A stretch of 64,000 nucleotides of DNA, taken from assembly GCF_051307045.1 (NCBI RefSeq), contig NZ_CP150452.1, positions 1,860,001 through 1,924,000 of the forward strand. The letters are read 5' to 3'. Origin of the DNA: Dryocola sp031988645. GTDB taxonomy: Bacteria; Pseudomonadota; Gammaproteobacteria; Enterobacterales; Enterobacteriaceae. Position 1 is the first letter of the stretch, and the number at the start of each line of letters is the position of its first letter. The translations under genes and the position numbers were made by a program. Under the pieces are notes generated by a model. That model had not been told where the DNA came from, made no database searches, and saw only the letters and a program-made list of their open reading frames with translations. Positions 39,578-48,718 of this stretch are shown one piece after another.

Positions 39578-40882
39578 TTATGCGGCCGGCAAGGTGACGT
39601 TGACCTGCAGCCCGCCGCCTTCGCGGTTGCTTAACGTCAGCTTACCGCCCGACTGGCCGACCAGCTGCGCAGCAATCGCCAGCCCCAGCCCGGTGCCGCC
39701 GGTGCTCCTGTTGCGCGAGCTTTCTATGCGGTAGAACGGCTGCAGCACCGCCTCCAGCTCATCTTGCGGAATGCCGGGCCCGTCATCCGCCACGCTAATG
39801 GTCACCGACCGGCTGTCCGGATGGATAAGCGTAATTTCAGCGCGGCCGCCGAACTTCAGCGCGTTATCCAGCAGGTTGGTCATCACCCTGCGCAGCGCCT
39901 GCGGACGCGCAGCCAGCGAGAAGGCGCACGCCGGCTGCGCAAAGCGCACATTTTTCCCCACGTCCCGGTAGTCGCAGGCAATGCTGTCGATAAAAGCATG
40001 CAGTTCGATGGGCACAAGCGGCTCTTCGAGGCTTTCTGACGAGCGCGCCCAGGCGATGCCTTCGCGCACCAGCTGGGTCATATTGTCCAGATCCTGCATC
40101 AGCTTGTCGCGCAGCGCGGGCTCTTCGGCCATCTCGATGCGCAGCTTCATGCGGGTGATCGGCGTTTGTAAATCGTGCGAGATGGCGGCGAGGATCTGCG
40201 AGCGCTGCCTGATATAGCCCTGAATGCGCGTCTGCATGGCGTTAAACGCCCGCGCGGCCTGCTGCACCTCCAGCGGCCCTTGCTCCGCCATGGCAGAGGG
40301 ATTGCCGGCCGCAGGCTCCAGCGATTCTACCGCGCGCGTAAAACGCATCAGCGGCCGGACGACCTGGCGCACGGCAAGCCACGCGCAAAGCACCACCAGA
40401 ATAAGCTGGATAGTAAAGACCACCGGCAGCCAGCGCGCAACGGGCGGCATATGGGGAATTAAATCGAGCGTCAGCGGCGAGCCGTCGCCCAGCACCATAT
40501 GAGCCTGAATGTGCGAGACGGGGCCCGCTACGCTGCTGAACCTGAGCTGGTATTGACCGCCAAGGGTGGCGGTAAGGGAGCGGATGGCGTCCCGGGAACG
40601 TTTGTCCAGCGGCGCGCTGCCGGCAGCGCCCGGCCCAAGAATATAGTGATAATTTCCCCGGGCAAGCTTCGGCAGCCAGGCCGGGCGCTCTGCGGCGGGC
40701 AGCCTGTCGAGGATCGCCACGCTCGTCGCCACGTCGTACTCCAGGTTGCCCAGCATCACGCTGCGGGCGCTGCGCATTCTCTCAAACATCACCAGCGACA
40801 GGCTTAAGGCGTTAGCCAGCAGCAGGCCCGCCAGCACGATGACGGTCAGGCGGGCTAACAGCGAGCGCGGCCACAGCGTCAC
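39578..40882 (-). CDS. Two-component sensor histidine kinase
   Basis: The 434-residue kinase has two membrane helices (about 8-30 and 155-175) around a periplasmic sensor of about 120 residues. HAMP follows, then the H-box ILAAISHDLQTPITRMKL, N-box RRVMTNLLDNALKFGG, G1 VADDGPGIP and G2 GGTGLGLAIAAQLV. It belongs to the EnvZ-like class with an OmpR-type partner. Its ATG overlaps the regulator's stop (ATGA). The signal is unknown; the DipZ-like gene beside it suggests a redox, metal or envelope cue. Confidence 0.92.
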   Translation of the reverse strand: MTLWPRSLLARLTVIVLAGLLLANALSLSLVMFERMRSARSVMLGNLEYDVATSVAILDRLPAAERPAWLPKLARGNYHYILGPGAAGSAPLDKRSRDAIRSLTATLGGQYQLRFSSVAGPVSHIQAHMVLGDGSPLTLDLIPHMPPVARWLPVVFTIQLILVVLCAWLAVRQVVRPLMRFTRAVESLEPAAGNPSAMAEQGPLEVQQAARAFNAMQTRIQGYIRQRSQILAAISHDLQTPITRMKLRIEMAEEPALRDKLMQDLDNMTQLVREGIAWARSSESLEEPLVPIELHAFIDSIACDYRDVGKNVRFAQPACAFSLAARPQALRRVMTNLLDNALKFGGRAEITLIHPDSRSVTISVADDGPGIPQDELEAVLQPFYRIESSRNRSTGGTGLGLAIAAQLVGQSGGKLTLSNREGGGLQVNVTLPAA

Positions 40883-41624
40883 TCCCTGGCCTCTTTGATG
40901 ACGACCGGCATGGAAAAGACGTAGCCTTCGCTGCGCACGGTTTTGATATACGCAGGCGTGCGGGCGTCTTCGTTAAGGCGCTGGCGCACGCGGCTGACCA
41001 GCAGATCTATTGAACGTTCAAACAGCTCGGCGTCACGTCCCTGGGTGAGGTTCAGGAGCTGATCGCGGGTCAGCACGCGCTGCGGGTGTCGAGAAATACG
41101 CGCAGCAGGCGATACTCCGCGCCGCTTAAGGCGACAATCACGCCGCGGTCATCAATCAAATGACGGGCGGAAGTATCCAGCCGCCAGTCGCCAAAAGCGA
41201 TAATGCGCCCGGCTTCGGTTATCTGCAGGTTGGGGGGAAGGGTGCGGAAACGGCGCAGAATCGCTTTTATCCGCGCCAGCAGTTCACGCGCGACGAAGGG
41301 CTTAACGACATAGTCGTCGGCACCCATTTCCAGCCCCAGGATGCGATCGGTATCCTCATTGCGCGCCGTCAGCATCAGGATGGGCAGGTCCTTATGCCGG
41401 TCGCTGCGTAGCTGGCGGCACAGCGTCAGGCCGTCTTCGCCGGGCATCATAACGTCCAGCACCACTAAATCGACGGGCTGCTTTTCCAGCACGGCCCGCA
41501 TCTCCTTACCGTTAGCGGCGCCGACCGCGCGATAGCCCGACTTGATCAGATAGTCGACGATCAGTTCGCGAATGTCCCGGTCATCGTCGACGACCAGAAT
41601 GAGATCAATGTGCTCCACCGGCAA
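40879..41624 (-). CDS. OmpR-family response regulator (frame broken in this sequence)
   Basis: The receiver domain has the phosphoacceptor Asp in VVLDVMMPGEDG and Lys in VVKPF. The winged-helix output domain starts at about residue 135. The frame breaks at 41085-41092: after RLLRVFLD the text needs one more base to continue HPQRVLTRDQLLNLTQGRDAELF. The corrected protein is 248 residues. Unlike the other breaks in this window, this is a missing base in a CGACACCCG context, not an extra base at GGCC, so it may be a real mutation or another type of error. It overlaps the kinase gene. Confidence 0.85.
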
Positions 41625-41697
41625 CTCCTGAGCGTAATGGGAAAAGGTACTGAAAAAGCATAGCCGTTCGACCCTGAACAGCCGCGCTTCTTTTTAT

Positions 41698-42694
41698 CTA
41701 AAGGTGGTCGGCATCCACCACCGCCTTCACGAAGCCCTGCGGCGCCTCCTGCGGCGGGTTGTGCCCCACGCGGCCGCTGAAGGTGCGTTGCTCATATTTT
41801 CCCGTAAACTGCCCGGCGTAGGGCCTGCGGCTGCGGATGCGGCGCGCCGTTTTCCTCGCCTTCGATGGTGATGGTGGGAACGCTGATTTTCGGCAGCGTC
41901 GCCAGCTTTTGCTCATAGCTAGCGTATCTGGCTTCCCCTTTTTCCAGCCCGAGGCGCCAGCGATAGTTGCTTAGCGTGATAGCGACATGGTCCGGATTAT
42001 CGAGCGATCTTGCGCTGAGGTTGAAAGTGGCGTCGCTGAATTTCCAGCCGGGCGAGGCCTGGTTCCATATCAGCCGGGCGAAGTCGTGGGTGTTCTGCGC
42101 ATAGCCGGCCGCGCCGCGCGGCGTGGCGAAGTAAAACTGATACCACCACTGCAGCTCCGCCTGTGGCGGCAGCGGTTTTTCACCGATTTGCTGGCTGCTG
42201 ATAAGGTAGCCGCTGACCGAAACCAGCGCTTTAACCCGTTGCGGCCACAGCGCCGCCACGATATCCGCGGTGCGCGCGCCCCAGTCGTAGCCGGCAAACA
42301 CCGCCTGCCTGATATTCAGGGCGTCCATCAGATCCACCACATCTTTCGCCATCGCCGAGGGCTGGCCGTTGCGCGGCGTGGAGGCGGAGATAAAGCGCGT
42401 GGATCCGAAGCCGCGGTTTTCCGGCACGATAACGCGATAGCCTTTTTTCGCCAGCGCCGGCGCAACGTCCGCGTAGCTGTGCAGATCGTAGGGCCAGCCG
42501 TGCAGCAGGATCACCGGCTGCCCGTCTTTCGGGCCGATATCCACATAGCCGACGTTCAGCACGCCGGCGTTAACGTGCCGGGGATGAAGAAAGGCGGCGG
42601 AGTAGTCGTTGCCAGCCGCCTGCGCCTGGCAGGCGAAAACGGTGGTTAAAGAGAGGGTTAAAGCCAGGGCTGAGGAAGCGAGTCTGGTAAACAT
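41698..42694 (-). CDS. Exported alpha/beta hydrolase, epoxide hydrolase/dehalogenase-like (frameshifted)
   Basis: The protein starts with a signal peptide (to AQAA). Its alpha/beta-hydrolase fold shows HGW(P) in VILLHGWPYD and an aspartate nucleophile in FAGYDWGAR, as in epoxide hydrolases and haloalkane dehalogenases. A cap domain follows, and the histidine is in GRVGHNPPQEAP. The last part is in another frame; removing one C from the AGGCCCT at 41821-41825 restores QAYAGQFTGKYEQRTF and 331 residues. The substrate is unknown. It is probably associated with the two-component/DipZ group on the same strand. Confidence 0.85.
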
Positions 42695-42748
42695 TGCGAT
42701 GTCTCCGAAAGGTGATGAAATGACCGGGACATCTCAACATCGCAATGT
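42691..42748 (-). promoter_or_regulatory. Inverted repeat across the hydrolase start codon
   Basis: ACATTGCGATGT at 42691-42702 and its exact complement ACATCGCAATGT at 42737-42748 are 34 bases apart. In the mRNA the 12-base arms would pair and enclose the start codon and leave GGAG in the loop, so the structure could control translation. Alternatively each arm, itself a near palindrome (ACAT-ATGT), may bind a regulator such as the nearby response regulator. Confidence 0.6.
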
Positions 42749-42848
42749 AGGGGGAATATGTGCAGAAGGACGCTTTTTGCAAGGCCTTGTATGAAACCCG
42801 TCGCCGGATACAGTGCGATACAAAAAGCGTCTGCGGGAAGGGCGGTGA

Positions 42849-43439
42849 TTACTCTGAAAGCAGGTGGCCCATTTTGGCCGCTTTGGTATCCAGATAGTGG
42901 GCGTTCTTCGGATTGCGGCCCACGATTAGCGGCACGCGTTCGACGATATTAATCCCGGCCTCGCTGAGGATTTCTACTTTCTTGGGGTTGTTCGTCAGCA
43001 GACGAACCGCATCCACGCCCAGCAGTTTGAACATATCCGCGCACAGGGTGAAATCACGCTCGTCCGCGGCGAAACCCAGCTGATGGTTGGCTTCCACGGT
43101 ATCGTAGCCTTTATCCTGCAGGGCGTAGGCGCGGATCTTATTGAGCAGGCCGATATTGCGTCCTTCCTGACGGTGATAAAGCAGCACGCCGCGGCCTTCT
43201 TCGGCGATATGCGACAGCGCGGCCTCCAGCTGGAAACCACAGTCGCAGCGCAGGCTGAACAAGGCGTCGCCCGTCAGACATTCGGAGTGGACGCGGGCCA
43301 GAACGGATTCATCTCCGCTAATATCGCCAAACACCAGGGCGACATGATCCTGTCCGGTTGCCAGTTCTTCAAAACCCACCATCAGGAAATCGCCCCATGG
43401 GGTTGGCAGTTTGGCTTCTGCCACACGTTTAAGCTGCAT
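42849..43439 (-). CDS. ribA: GTP cyclohydrolase II RibA
   Basis: The 196-residue enzyme opens GTP to the first pyrimidine intermediate of riboflavin synthesis. The zinc cysteines lie in SECLTGDALFSLRCDCGFQL, the catalytic block is LLYHRQEGRNIGLLNKIRAY, and LLTNNPKK closes the GTP site. ATG 43439 (MQLKRVAEAKLPTPWG) is the E. coli start. It is divergent from pgpB, as in E. coli. Confidence 0.96.
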   Translation of the reverse strand: MQLKRVAEAKLPTPWGDFLMVGFEELATGQDHVALVFGDISGDESVLARVHSECLTGDALFSLRCDCGFQLEAALSHIAEEGRGVLLYHRQEGRNIGLLNKIRAYALQDKGYDTVEANHQLGFAADERDFTLCADMFKLLGVDAVRLLTNNPKKVEILSEAGINIVERVPLIVGRNPKNAHYLDTKAAKMGHLLSE

Positions 43440-43651
43440 GTGATTCTCCACGTACTTATTTTTGACGCCCGCGGGCGCCTGCCAGCTTTCTGGCCTGTGC
43501 AATTATTATTGGCTATTTTGCCACAACGCAGAACGCTTCACCTAATTGGCTGGGCGGAAAGCTATTTTTACTCTTTGCTGATGCACCCGTTTATCCTCCC
43601 GTGCACTTTTTTAAGTTATCCTTGAGCGATTTCGTCTTTTAAGGAGGTGCG

Positions 43652-44416
43652 ATGCGCGCTATAGCAAAACGAACCGCGGCAGGTGCAGGGCTGCTGTTAA
43701 TCATGCCGTTAACCGTTTGGCTTTCGGGCTGGCAGTGGACGCCGGGCGGCCACGGCGCCTGGTTAAAAGCGATGTACTGGATAACCGAAACCGTTACGCA
43801 GCCCTGGGGAATCCTCACCCACGTTGCGCTGTGCGGCTGGTTTTTGTGGTGTCTGCGCTTTCGTCTTAAAGCCGCCGTGATGCTGTTTGTCATCCTCGGC
43901 GCGGCGATTCTTATCGGGCAAACCGCGAAATCGCTTATCAAGGATCGGGTACAGGAACCTCGTCCTTTCGTGGTGTGGCTTGAAAAAACGCAACATGTTC
44001 CCACCGATGAGTTCTACAATTTAAAGCGCAAGCAGCGCGGCGAATTAGTCAAAAGCCAGCTGGCCGAAAGTCGTGAGGTGCCGGTCTGGCTGCGTAAGCA
44101 CTGGCAAAAAGAGACCGGCTTTGCCTTTCCTTCCGGGCATACGATGTTTGCCGCCAGCTGGGCATTATTGGGCGTTGGGCTGCTATGGCCGCGTCGACGC
44201 ATGTTTACCATAGTTTTGCTGCTGGTGTGGGCCACCGGCGTAATGGCGAGCAGGCTCTTACTGGGCATGCACTGGCCGCGCGATTTAATTGTCGCCACGC
44301 TTCTGTCCTGGCTGCTGGTGACGCTTGCCAGCTGGCTGGCGCAAAAATTCTGCGGCCCGCTTTCTGTACCGCTTCGGGAAGCTGAAGAAATAGCCGAAAG
44401 AGACGACGAGCCTTGA
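43652..44416 (+). CDS. pgpB: Phosphatidylglycerophosphatase B PgpB
   Basis: This 254-residue integral membrane PAP2 phosphatase dephosphorylates phosphatidylglycerophosphate and undecaprenyl pyrophosphate. The three PAP2 motifs are visible: KDRVQEPRPF, FPSGHTMFAAS and SRLLLGMHWPRD. About six membrane helices are evident. AAGGAGGTGCG gives a very strong ribosome site. It precedes lapA-lapB as in E. coli. Confidence 0.95.
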   Translation: MRAIAKRTAAGAGLLLIMPLTVWLSGWQWTPGGHGAWLKAMYWITETVTQPWGILTHVALCGWFLWCLRFRLKAAVMLFVILGAAILIGQTAKSLIKDRVQEPRPFVVWLEKTQHVPTDEFYNLKRKQRGELVKSQLAESREVPVWLRKHWQKETGFAFPSGHTMFAASWALLGVGLLWPRRRMFTIVLLLVWATGVMASRLLLGMHWPRDLIVATLLSWLLVTLASWLAQKFCGPLSVPLREAEEIAERDDEP

Positions 44417-44553
44417 GATTATTGATTTAAGCCCCATTTCTTATGAATTGGACGTCGCTAATGGATTCCCCGGACTCCCCGGAAATGGTAATTTATACCG
44501 TTGAACAGCATTAGGGCATAACCGTCGCGTACGACCACATAACGGGAAGTAAT

Positions 44554-44862
44554 GTGAAATATTTATTCATTTTCTTACTGGTACTAGCGATCTTTGTGGT
44601 ATCCGTCACTTTAGGTGCGCAAAACGATCAGGTAGTGAACTTCAATTACCTGCTCGCTCAGGGCGAATATCGGGTCTCCACGCTGCTGGCGACGCTGTTT
44701 GCTGCAGGTTTTATCATCGGCTGGCTCATCTGCAGCCTGTTCTGGCTGCGCGTGCGTCTCTCCCTTGCGCGCGCGGAGCGTAAAATTAAGCGCCTTGAGC
44801 AACAGATTGCAACGGATCCCGTCGTGCCGGCTACCACCACCGTTCCGGCCGTGAAGGAATAA
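44554..44862 (+). CDS. lapA: Lipopolysaccharide assembly protein LapA
   Basis: The 102-residue protein (YciS) has two N-terminal membrane helices (residues 1-25 and 42-65) and a short charged coiled tail (RLSLARAERKIKRLEQQ). It works with LapB in controlling LPS synthesis. lapB starts six bases after its stop. Confidence 0.95.
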   Translation: MKYLFIFLLVLAIFVVSVTLGAQNDQVVNFNYLLAQGEYRVSTLLATLFAAGFIIGWLICSLFWLRVRLSLARAERKIKRLEQQIATDPVVPATTTVPAVKE

Positions 44863-44868
44863 CCGGAT

Positions 44869-46038
44869 ATGCTGGAACTGCTGTTTCTGTTGTTGCCCGT
44901 GGCCGCCGCTTACGGCTGGTACATGGGCCGCAGAAGTGCGTATCAAAATAAACAGCAGGAAGCGAATCGCCTGTCGCGGGACTATGTCGCCGGGGTAAAC
45001 TTCCTGCTGTCTAACCAGCAGGATAAAGCGGTGGATCTCTTCCTTGATATGCTCAAAGAAGATACCAGCACCGTTGAGGCGCACCTCACCCTGGGCAATC
45101 TTTTCCGCTCGCGTGGGGAGGTCGACCGCGCCATTCGCATCCACCAGTCCTTAATGGAAAGCGCCTCGCTGACCTACGATCAGCGCCTGCTGGCCGTACA
45201 GCAGCTGGGCCGCGACTATATGGCCGCCGGGCTGTACGACAGGGCGGAAGATATGTTCGCCCAGCTGGTGGACGAAACAGATTTCCGCATTGGCGCCTTG
45301 CAGCAGCTGCTGTTAATTCATCAGGCGACCAGCGACTGGCAGAAAGCCATCGACGTCGCCGAACGCCTGGTCAAGCTTGGCAAAGACAAACAGCGCACCG
45401 AAATCGCCCATTTTTACTGCGAGCTCGCCCTGCAGCTGATGAGCAGTGACGATCTCGACCGCGCGATGTCGCTGTTGAAGAAAGGGGCGGCGGCGGATAA
45501 AAACTGCGCGCGCGTCTCCATCATGATGGGGCGCATCTTCATGGCGAAAGGCGAATACGCCAAAGCCGTGGAAACCCTGCAGCGCGTTATTGACCAGGAC
45601 AGCGAGCTGGTCAGCGAAACGCTGGAGATGCTGCAGGTTTGCTTCCAGCAGCTCAATAAGCCCGAAGAGTGGGAAGCCTTCCTTAAGCGCTGCGTGGAAG
45701 AGAACACCGGCGCCGTGGCGGAGCTGATGCTGGCCGGCATTCTCGAGCAAAAAGAAGGCGCGGACATTGCGCAGGTTTATATCAACCGCCAGCTGCAGCG
45801 CCATCCGACGATGCGCGTGTTCCATCGCCTGATTGATTATCATCTGCAGGAAGCGGAAGAAGGGCGTGCGAAAGAGAGCCTGATTGTGCTGCGCGACATG
45901 GTCGGCGAGCAGGTGCGCACCAAGCCGCGCTATCGCTGCCAGAAGTGCGGCTTTACCGCTTTTACCATGTACTGGCACTGCCCGTCCTGCCGGGCGTGGT
46001 CGACGGTTAAACCCATTCGCGGCCTGGACGGTCAGTAA
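44869..46038 (+). CDS. lapB: Lipopolysaccharide assembly protein LapB
   Basis: The 389-residue protein (YciM) has one N-terminal membrane anchor, about nine tetratricopeptide repeats facing the cytoplasm, and a C-terminal rubredoxin-like metal site with YRCQKCGF and WHCPSCRAW. It recruits FtsH to degrade LpxC and so balances LPS with phospholipid. Length equals E. coli LapB. Confidence 0.96.
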   Translation: MLELLFLLLPVAAAYGWYMGRRSAYQNKQQEANRLSRDYVAGVNFLLSNQQDKAVDLFLDMLKEDTSTVEAHLTLGNLFRSRGEVDRAIRIHQSLMESASLTYDQRLLAVQQLGRDYMAAGLYDRAEDMFAQLVDETDFRIGALQQLLLIHQATSDWQKAIDVAERLVKLGKDKQRTEIAHFYCELALQLMSSDDLDRAMSLLKKGAAADKNCARVSIMMGRIFMAKGEYAKAVETLQRVIDQDSELVSETLEMLQVCFQQLNKPEEWEAFLKRCVEENTGAVAELMLAGILEQKEGADIAQVYINRQLQRHPTMRVFHRLIDYHLQEAEEGRAKESLIVLRDMVGEQVRTKPRYRCQKCGFTAFTMYWHCPSCRAWSTVKPIRGLDGQ

Positions 46039-46240
46039 GCAGCGCGCCGGCGCTGCTTTTTAAAAAGCCCGCACTTTAGTTACAACATACTTATAGCTTT
46101 TATTTCTTCCTCCGGTCAGGCATCGAGCGCTAATCGCCTGGCAGGGCGCAATAGCAACTGTAAATTTATCGGGCCGGCGGGTAGAATGCTGCCGTTTATC
46201 TTCGCGCCGCGCTGGTGCCCAACAGTCAGAAGGTTTAGTC

Positions 46241-46979
46241 ATGAATTCAAGCGCATCTTCCTCCTCCCGTGTTGCCACCGATTCACCCATCGTCGTCGCC
46301 CTTGATTACGACAAGCGCGACAGCGCGCTGGCGTTTGTCGACCGTATTGATCCGCAGGACTGCCGCCTGAAGGTGGGAAAAGAGATGTTCACGCTGTTTG
46401 GCCCGGGGTTTGTTAACGACCTCCAGCAGCGTGGTTTCGATGTTTTTCTCGACCTGAAATTCCATGACATTCCAAATACTACCGCCCGCGCGATAGCCGC
46501 AGCGGCCGAGCTGGGCGTATGGATGGTCAACGTTCATGCCAGCGGCGGAGCGCGCATGATGACCGCCGCCCGCGAGGCTTTAAGCCCGTTTGGGAAGGAT
46601 GCGCCTTTGCTGATTGCCGTTACCGTGCTTACCAGCATGGAAGCCGGCGATTTAGCCGATCTTGGCATCGACTTAAGTCCTGCGGATTACGCAGAACGCC
46701 TGGCGCGTCTGACGCAGAATTGCGGTCTGGACGGCGTCGTCTGCTCGGGCCCATGAGGCCGTACGTTTCAAAAATGAGCTGGGCCAGGCGTTTAAACTCG
46801 TCACGCCGGGCATTCGTCCGGCGGGCAGCGATGCGGGCGATCAGCGCCGCATTATGACGCCGGAGCAGGCGCAGGCGGCGGGCGTTGACTACATGGTTAT
46901 CGGGCGTCCGATCACCCAATCGGCGGATCCGGCGCAAACGCTGCGCGATATTCGCGCCTCGCTAAAACAGGATGCATAA
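46241..46979 (+). CDS. pyrF: Orotidine 5'-phosphate decarboxylase PyrF (frameshifted in this sequence)
   Basis: PyrF makes UMP from OMP, the last step of pyrimidine synthesis. The catalytic block is in VFLDLKFHDIPNT. The frame breaks at the CGGGCCCA at 46747-46752; removing one base restores CSAHEAVRFK followed by LVTPGIRPAGSDAGDQRR, and 245 residues, as in E. coli. The start at ATG 46241 is as annotated in relatives. yciH begins three bases after its stop, so the two form an operon. Confidence 0.94.
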
Positions 46980-46982
46980 ATA

Positions 46983-47309
46983 ATGAAAGATGATAACAGC
47001 CGCCTGGTTTACTCCACGGAAACGGGGCGTATCGACGAACCGAAAACCGCGGCCGCACGCCCTAAGGGCGACGGCATCGTGCGCATCCAGCGGCAAACCA
47101 GCGGACGCAAAGGCAAGGGCGTTTGCCTGATCAGCGGCATTGACGCCGATGACGCCGGGCTTGCCGCCATAGCGGCCGAGCTGAAAAAGAAATGCGGCTG
47201 CGGCGGGGCGCTGAAGGATGGCGTGATAGAAATTCAGGGCGACAAGCGCGATTTGATTAAATCGCTGCTGGAAGCCAAAGGCATGAAGGTAAAACTGGCG
47301 GGCGGCTAA
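46983..47309 (+). CDS. yciH: SUI1/eIF1-like translation factor YciH
   Basis: The 108-residue protein consists of a short basic N-terminus and an eIF1/SUI1 fold (GKGVCLISGIDADDAGLAAI, LKKKCGCGGALKDGVIEIQG). It helps discriminate initiation complexes in E. coli. It is cotranscribed with pyrF and followed by a perfect terminator. Confidence 0.95.
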   Translation: MKDDNSRLVYSTETGRIDEPKTAAARPKGDGIVRIQRQTSGRKGKGVCLISGIDADDAGLAAIAAELKKKCGCGGALKDGVIEIQGDKRDLIKSLLEAKGMKVKLAGG

Positions 47310-47333
47310 ATCTGCCGGCGGCGCAAATAATCA

Positions 47334-47362
47334 GGCCACGGTATTCACCGTGGCCTTTTTTA
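47334..47362 (+). terminator. Terminator after pyrF-yciH
   Basis: GGCCACGG pairs with CCGTGGCC around TATTCA, followed by TTTTTTT. Confidence 0.9.
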
Positions 47363-47437
47363 TAGCTGCTGCCAGAACTAAAAGTCGAAACGTTTTTAAT
47401 TTATCAGGTCGCAGAAAGCTTTTGCAGGCGTCCTGCC

Positions 47438-47656
47438 TTATTTGCTGACCTGGTGCCCGATAATACCCCCGACAGCGGCGCCGCCCAGCGTACCCAGCGC
47501 GCTACCATCAGACAATACTGCACCACCTACGGCGCCGGCCCCGGCGCCAATCGCGGTGTTACGATCGCGTTTGGACCAGTTAGAGCATGCGCTCAGGGAC
47601 ATAGCAACGGTAAGCGCCAGCATAACAGCGGCAATTTTTTTGTTATTTAAGGTCAT
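47438..47656 (-). CDS. osmB: Osmotically inducible lipoprotein OsmB
   Basis: This 72-residue lipoprotein has lipobox LSAC (Cys24). A glycine-zipper segment follows (AIGAGAGAVGGAVLSDGSAL and a second GGAAVGGIIG), typical of OsmB. In E. coli it is induced by osmotic stress and stationary phase through RpoS and Rcs. Length matches E. coli. Confidence 0.95.
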   Translation of the reverse strand: MTLNNKKIAAVMLALTVAMSLSACSNWSKRDRNTAIGAGAGAVGGAVLSDGSALGTLGGAAVGGIIGHQVSK

Positions 47657-47876
47657 ATTACTTTCTCCTGAATAATTGATTCACGGATACAAGTCTCCCT
47701 GTAAGTATAGTGGCTTAAGCGGAGTTGCCGTGAAACTTAGTGGCGATACAGACCTAAAAGATAACGCGGGTGATTATCACTTCCTGTTATATCGCTAATA
47801 AATATTCTAATTTTTGTCGGCGATTAAGACAGGTAAAAAGTCTTAATTACCGCGCAGGATAAATCTGATAGCAGAA

Positions 47877-47899
47877 CCGTCTGCGTCGTTGGCAGACGG
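47877..47899 (-). terminator. Hairpin after yciT
   Basis: CCGTCTGC and GCAGACGG flank GTCGTTG, about 20 bases past the yciT stop. No long T run follows, so a terminator role is likely but not certain. Confidence 0.5.
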
Positions 47900-47916
47900 C
47901 CCTGAAAATAAAGAGG

Positions 47917-48684
47917 TTAGCTCAAAGGGAACTGCTCGACGATATCGACCAGCAGGCCGCTGTCGCGCAGCTGCTGGTGCGCGGTTTCGCTTAGTCCGTC
48001 ATCGGTTATTATCCGGCTAAAGCGCGCGATGGGCCCAAGCGTATAGGGATGGGTGGCGCCGAATTTGCTGCTGTCGGTCAGGATGATAGCTTCGCTGCCT
48101 TTTTCCAGCACCGCATTCACCACGTCCGCGCGCATCATATCGCGACCGGTAAAACCCGTTTCCGGCAGAAAACCATCGATGCCGATAAAGGCCTTATTGA
48201 AATGCACCTGCTGAATAAATTGTCGGGTTAGCGGGCCGACCATGCTTTCGCTTTTTTTCTGGTAGATGCCGCCCAGTAAAATCACCTCGCAGTCCGTGTC
48301 CTTTAGCAGATGGGCGATGTAGCTGCTTACGGTAATCAGCGTAATGCGCTTATTTTCCGCCAGCGTGCGGGCGAGGAGGGCGTTGCTGCTGCCGTTTTCG
48401 ATAAATACCGTTTCACCGTCGTTGACAAGCGTTGCCGCAAACTCCGCGAGCGTACGTTTCAGGGTGTAGTTATTCATCATGCGGGTTTCGACGTCGTCGC
48501 TTTCCAGCACAACGGCGTAGCCGTGGGCGCGGCGCAAATAGTTACGCTTTTCCAGCAGGTTGAGATCCTGACGAATAGTCACTTCGGAAACGCCGGTGGT
48601 TTTGGCGAGATCGGTCACGCTTATGCGCCCCTGATCGATCACCATCTGTAATATGATTTGTTGTCTGGAATTCATGTCAGCCAA
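47917..48684 (-). CDS. yciT: DeoR family regulator YciT
   Basis: The 255-residue protein has an N-terminal DeoR helix-turn-helix (SVTDLAKTTGVSEVTIRQDL, then LRRAHG) and a C-terminal phosphosugar isomerase-like sensor domain (FIENGSSNALLARTL, EVILLGGIYQKKSES, FIGIDGF). It matches E. coli YciT next to osmB. Here it lies 34 bases after pflF on the same strand, so it may be cotranscribed with and control the glycyl-radical enzyme and fsaA, both expected to act on sugar phosphates or polyols. Confidence 0.92.
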   Translation of the reverse strand: MADMNSRQQIILQMVIDQGRISVTDLAKTTGVSEVTIRQDLNLLEKRNYLRRAHGYAVVLESDDVETRMMNNYTLKRTLAEFAATLVNDGETVFIENGSSNALLARTLAENKRITLITVSSYIAHLLKDTDCEVILLGGIYQKKSESMVGPLTRQFIQQVHFNKAFIGIDGFLPETGFTGRDMMRADVVNAVLEKGSEAIILTDSSKFGATHPYTLGPIARFSRIITDDGLSETAHQQLRDSGLLVDIVEQFPLS

Positions 48685-48718
48685 TTATCGGCGGCGGCCT
48701 TAGCCACCGCCAGAGTCG

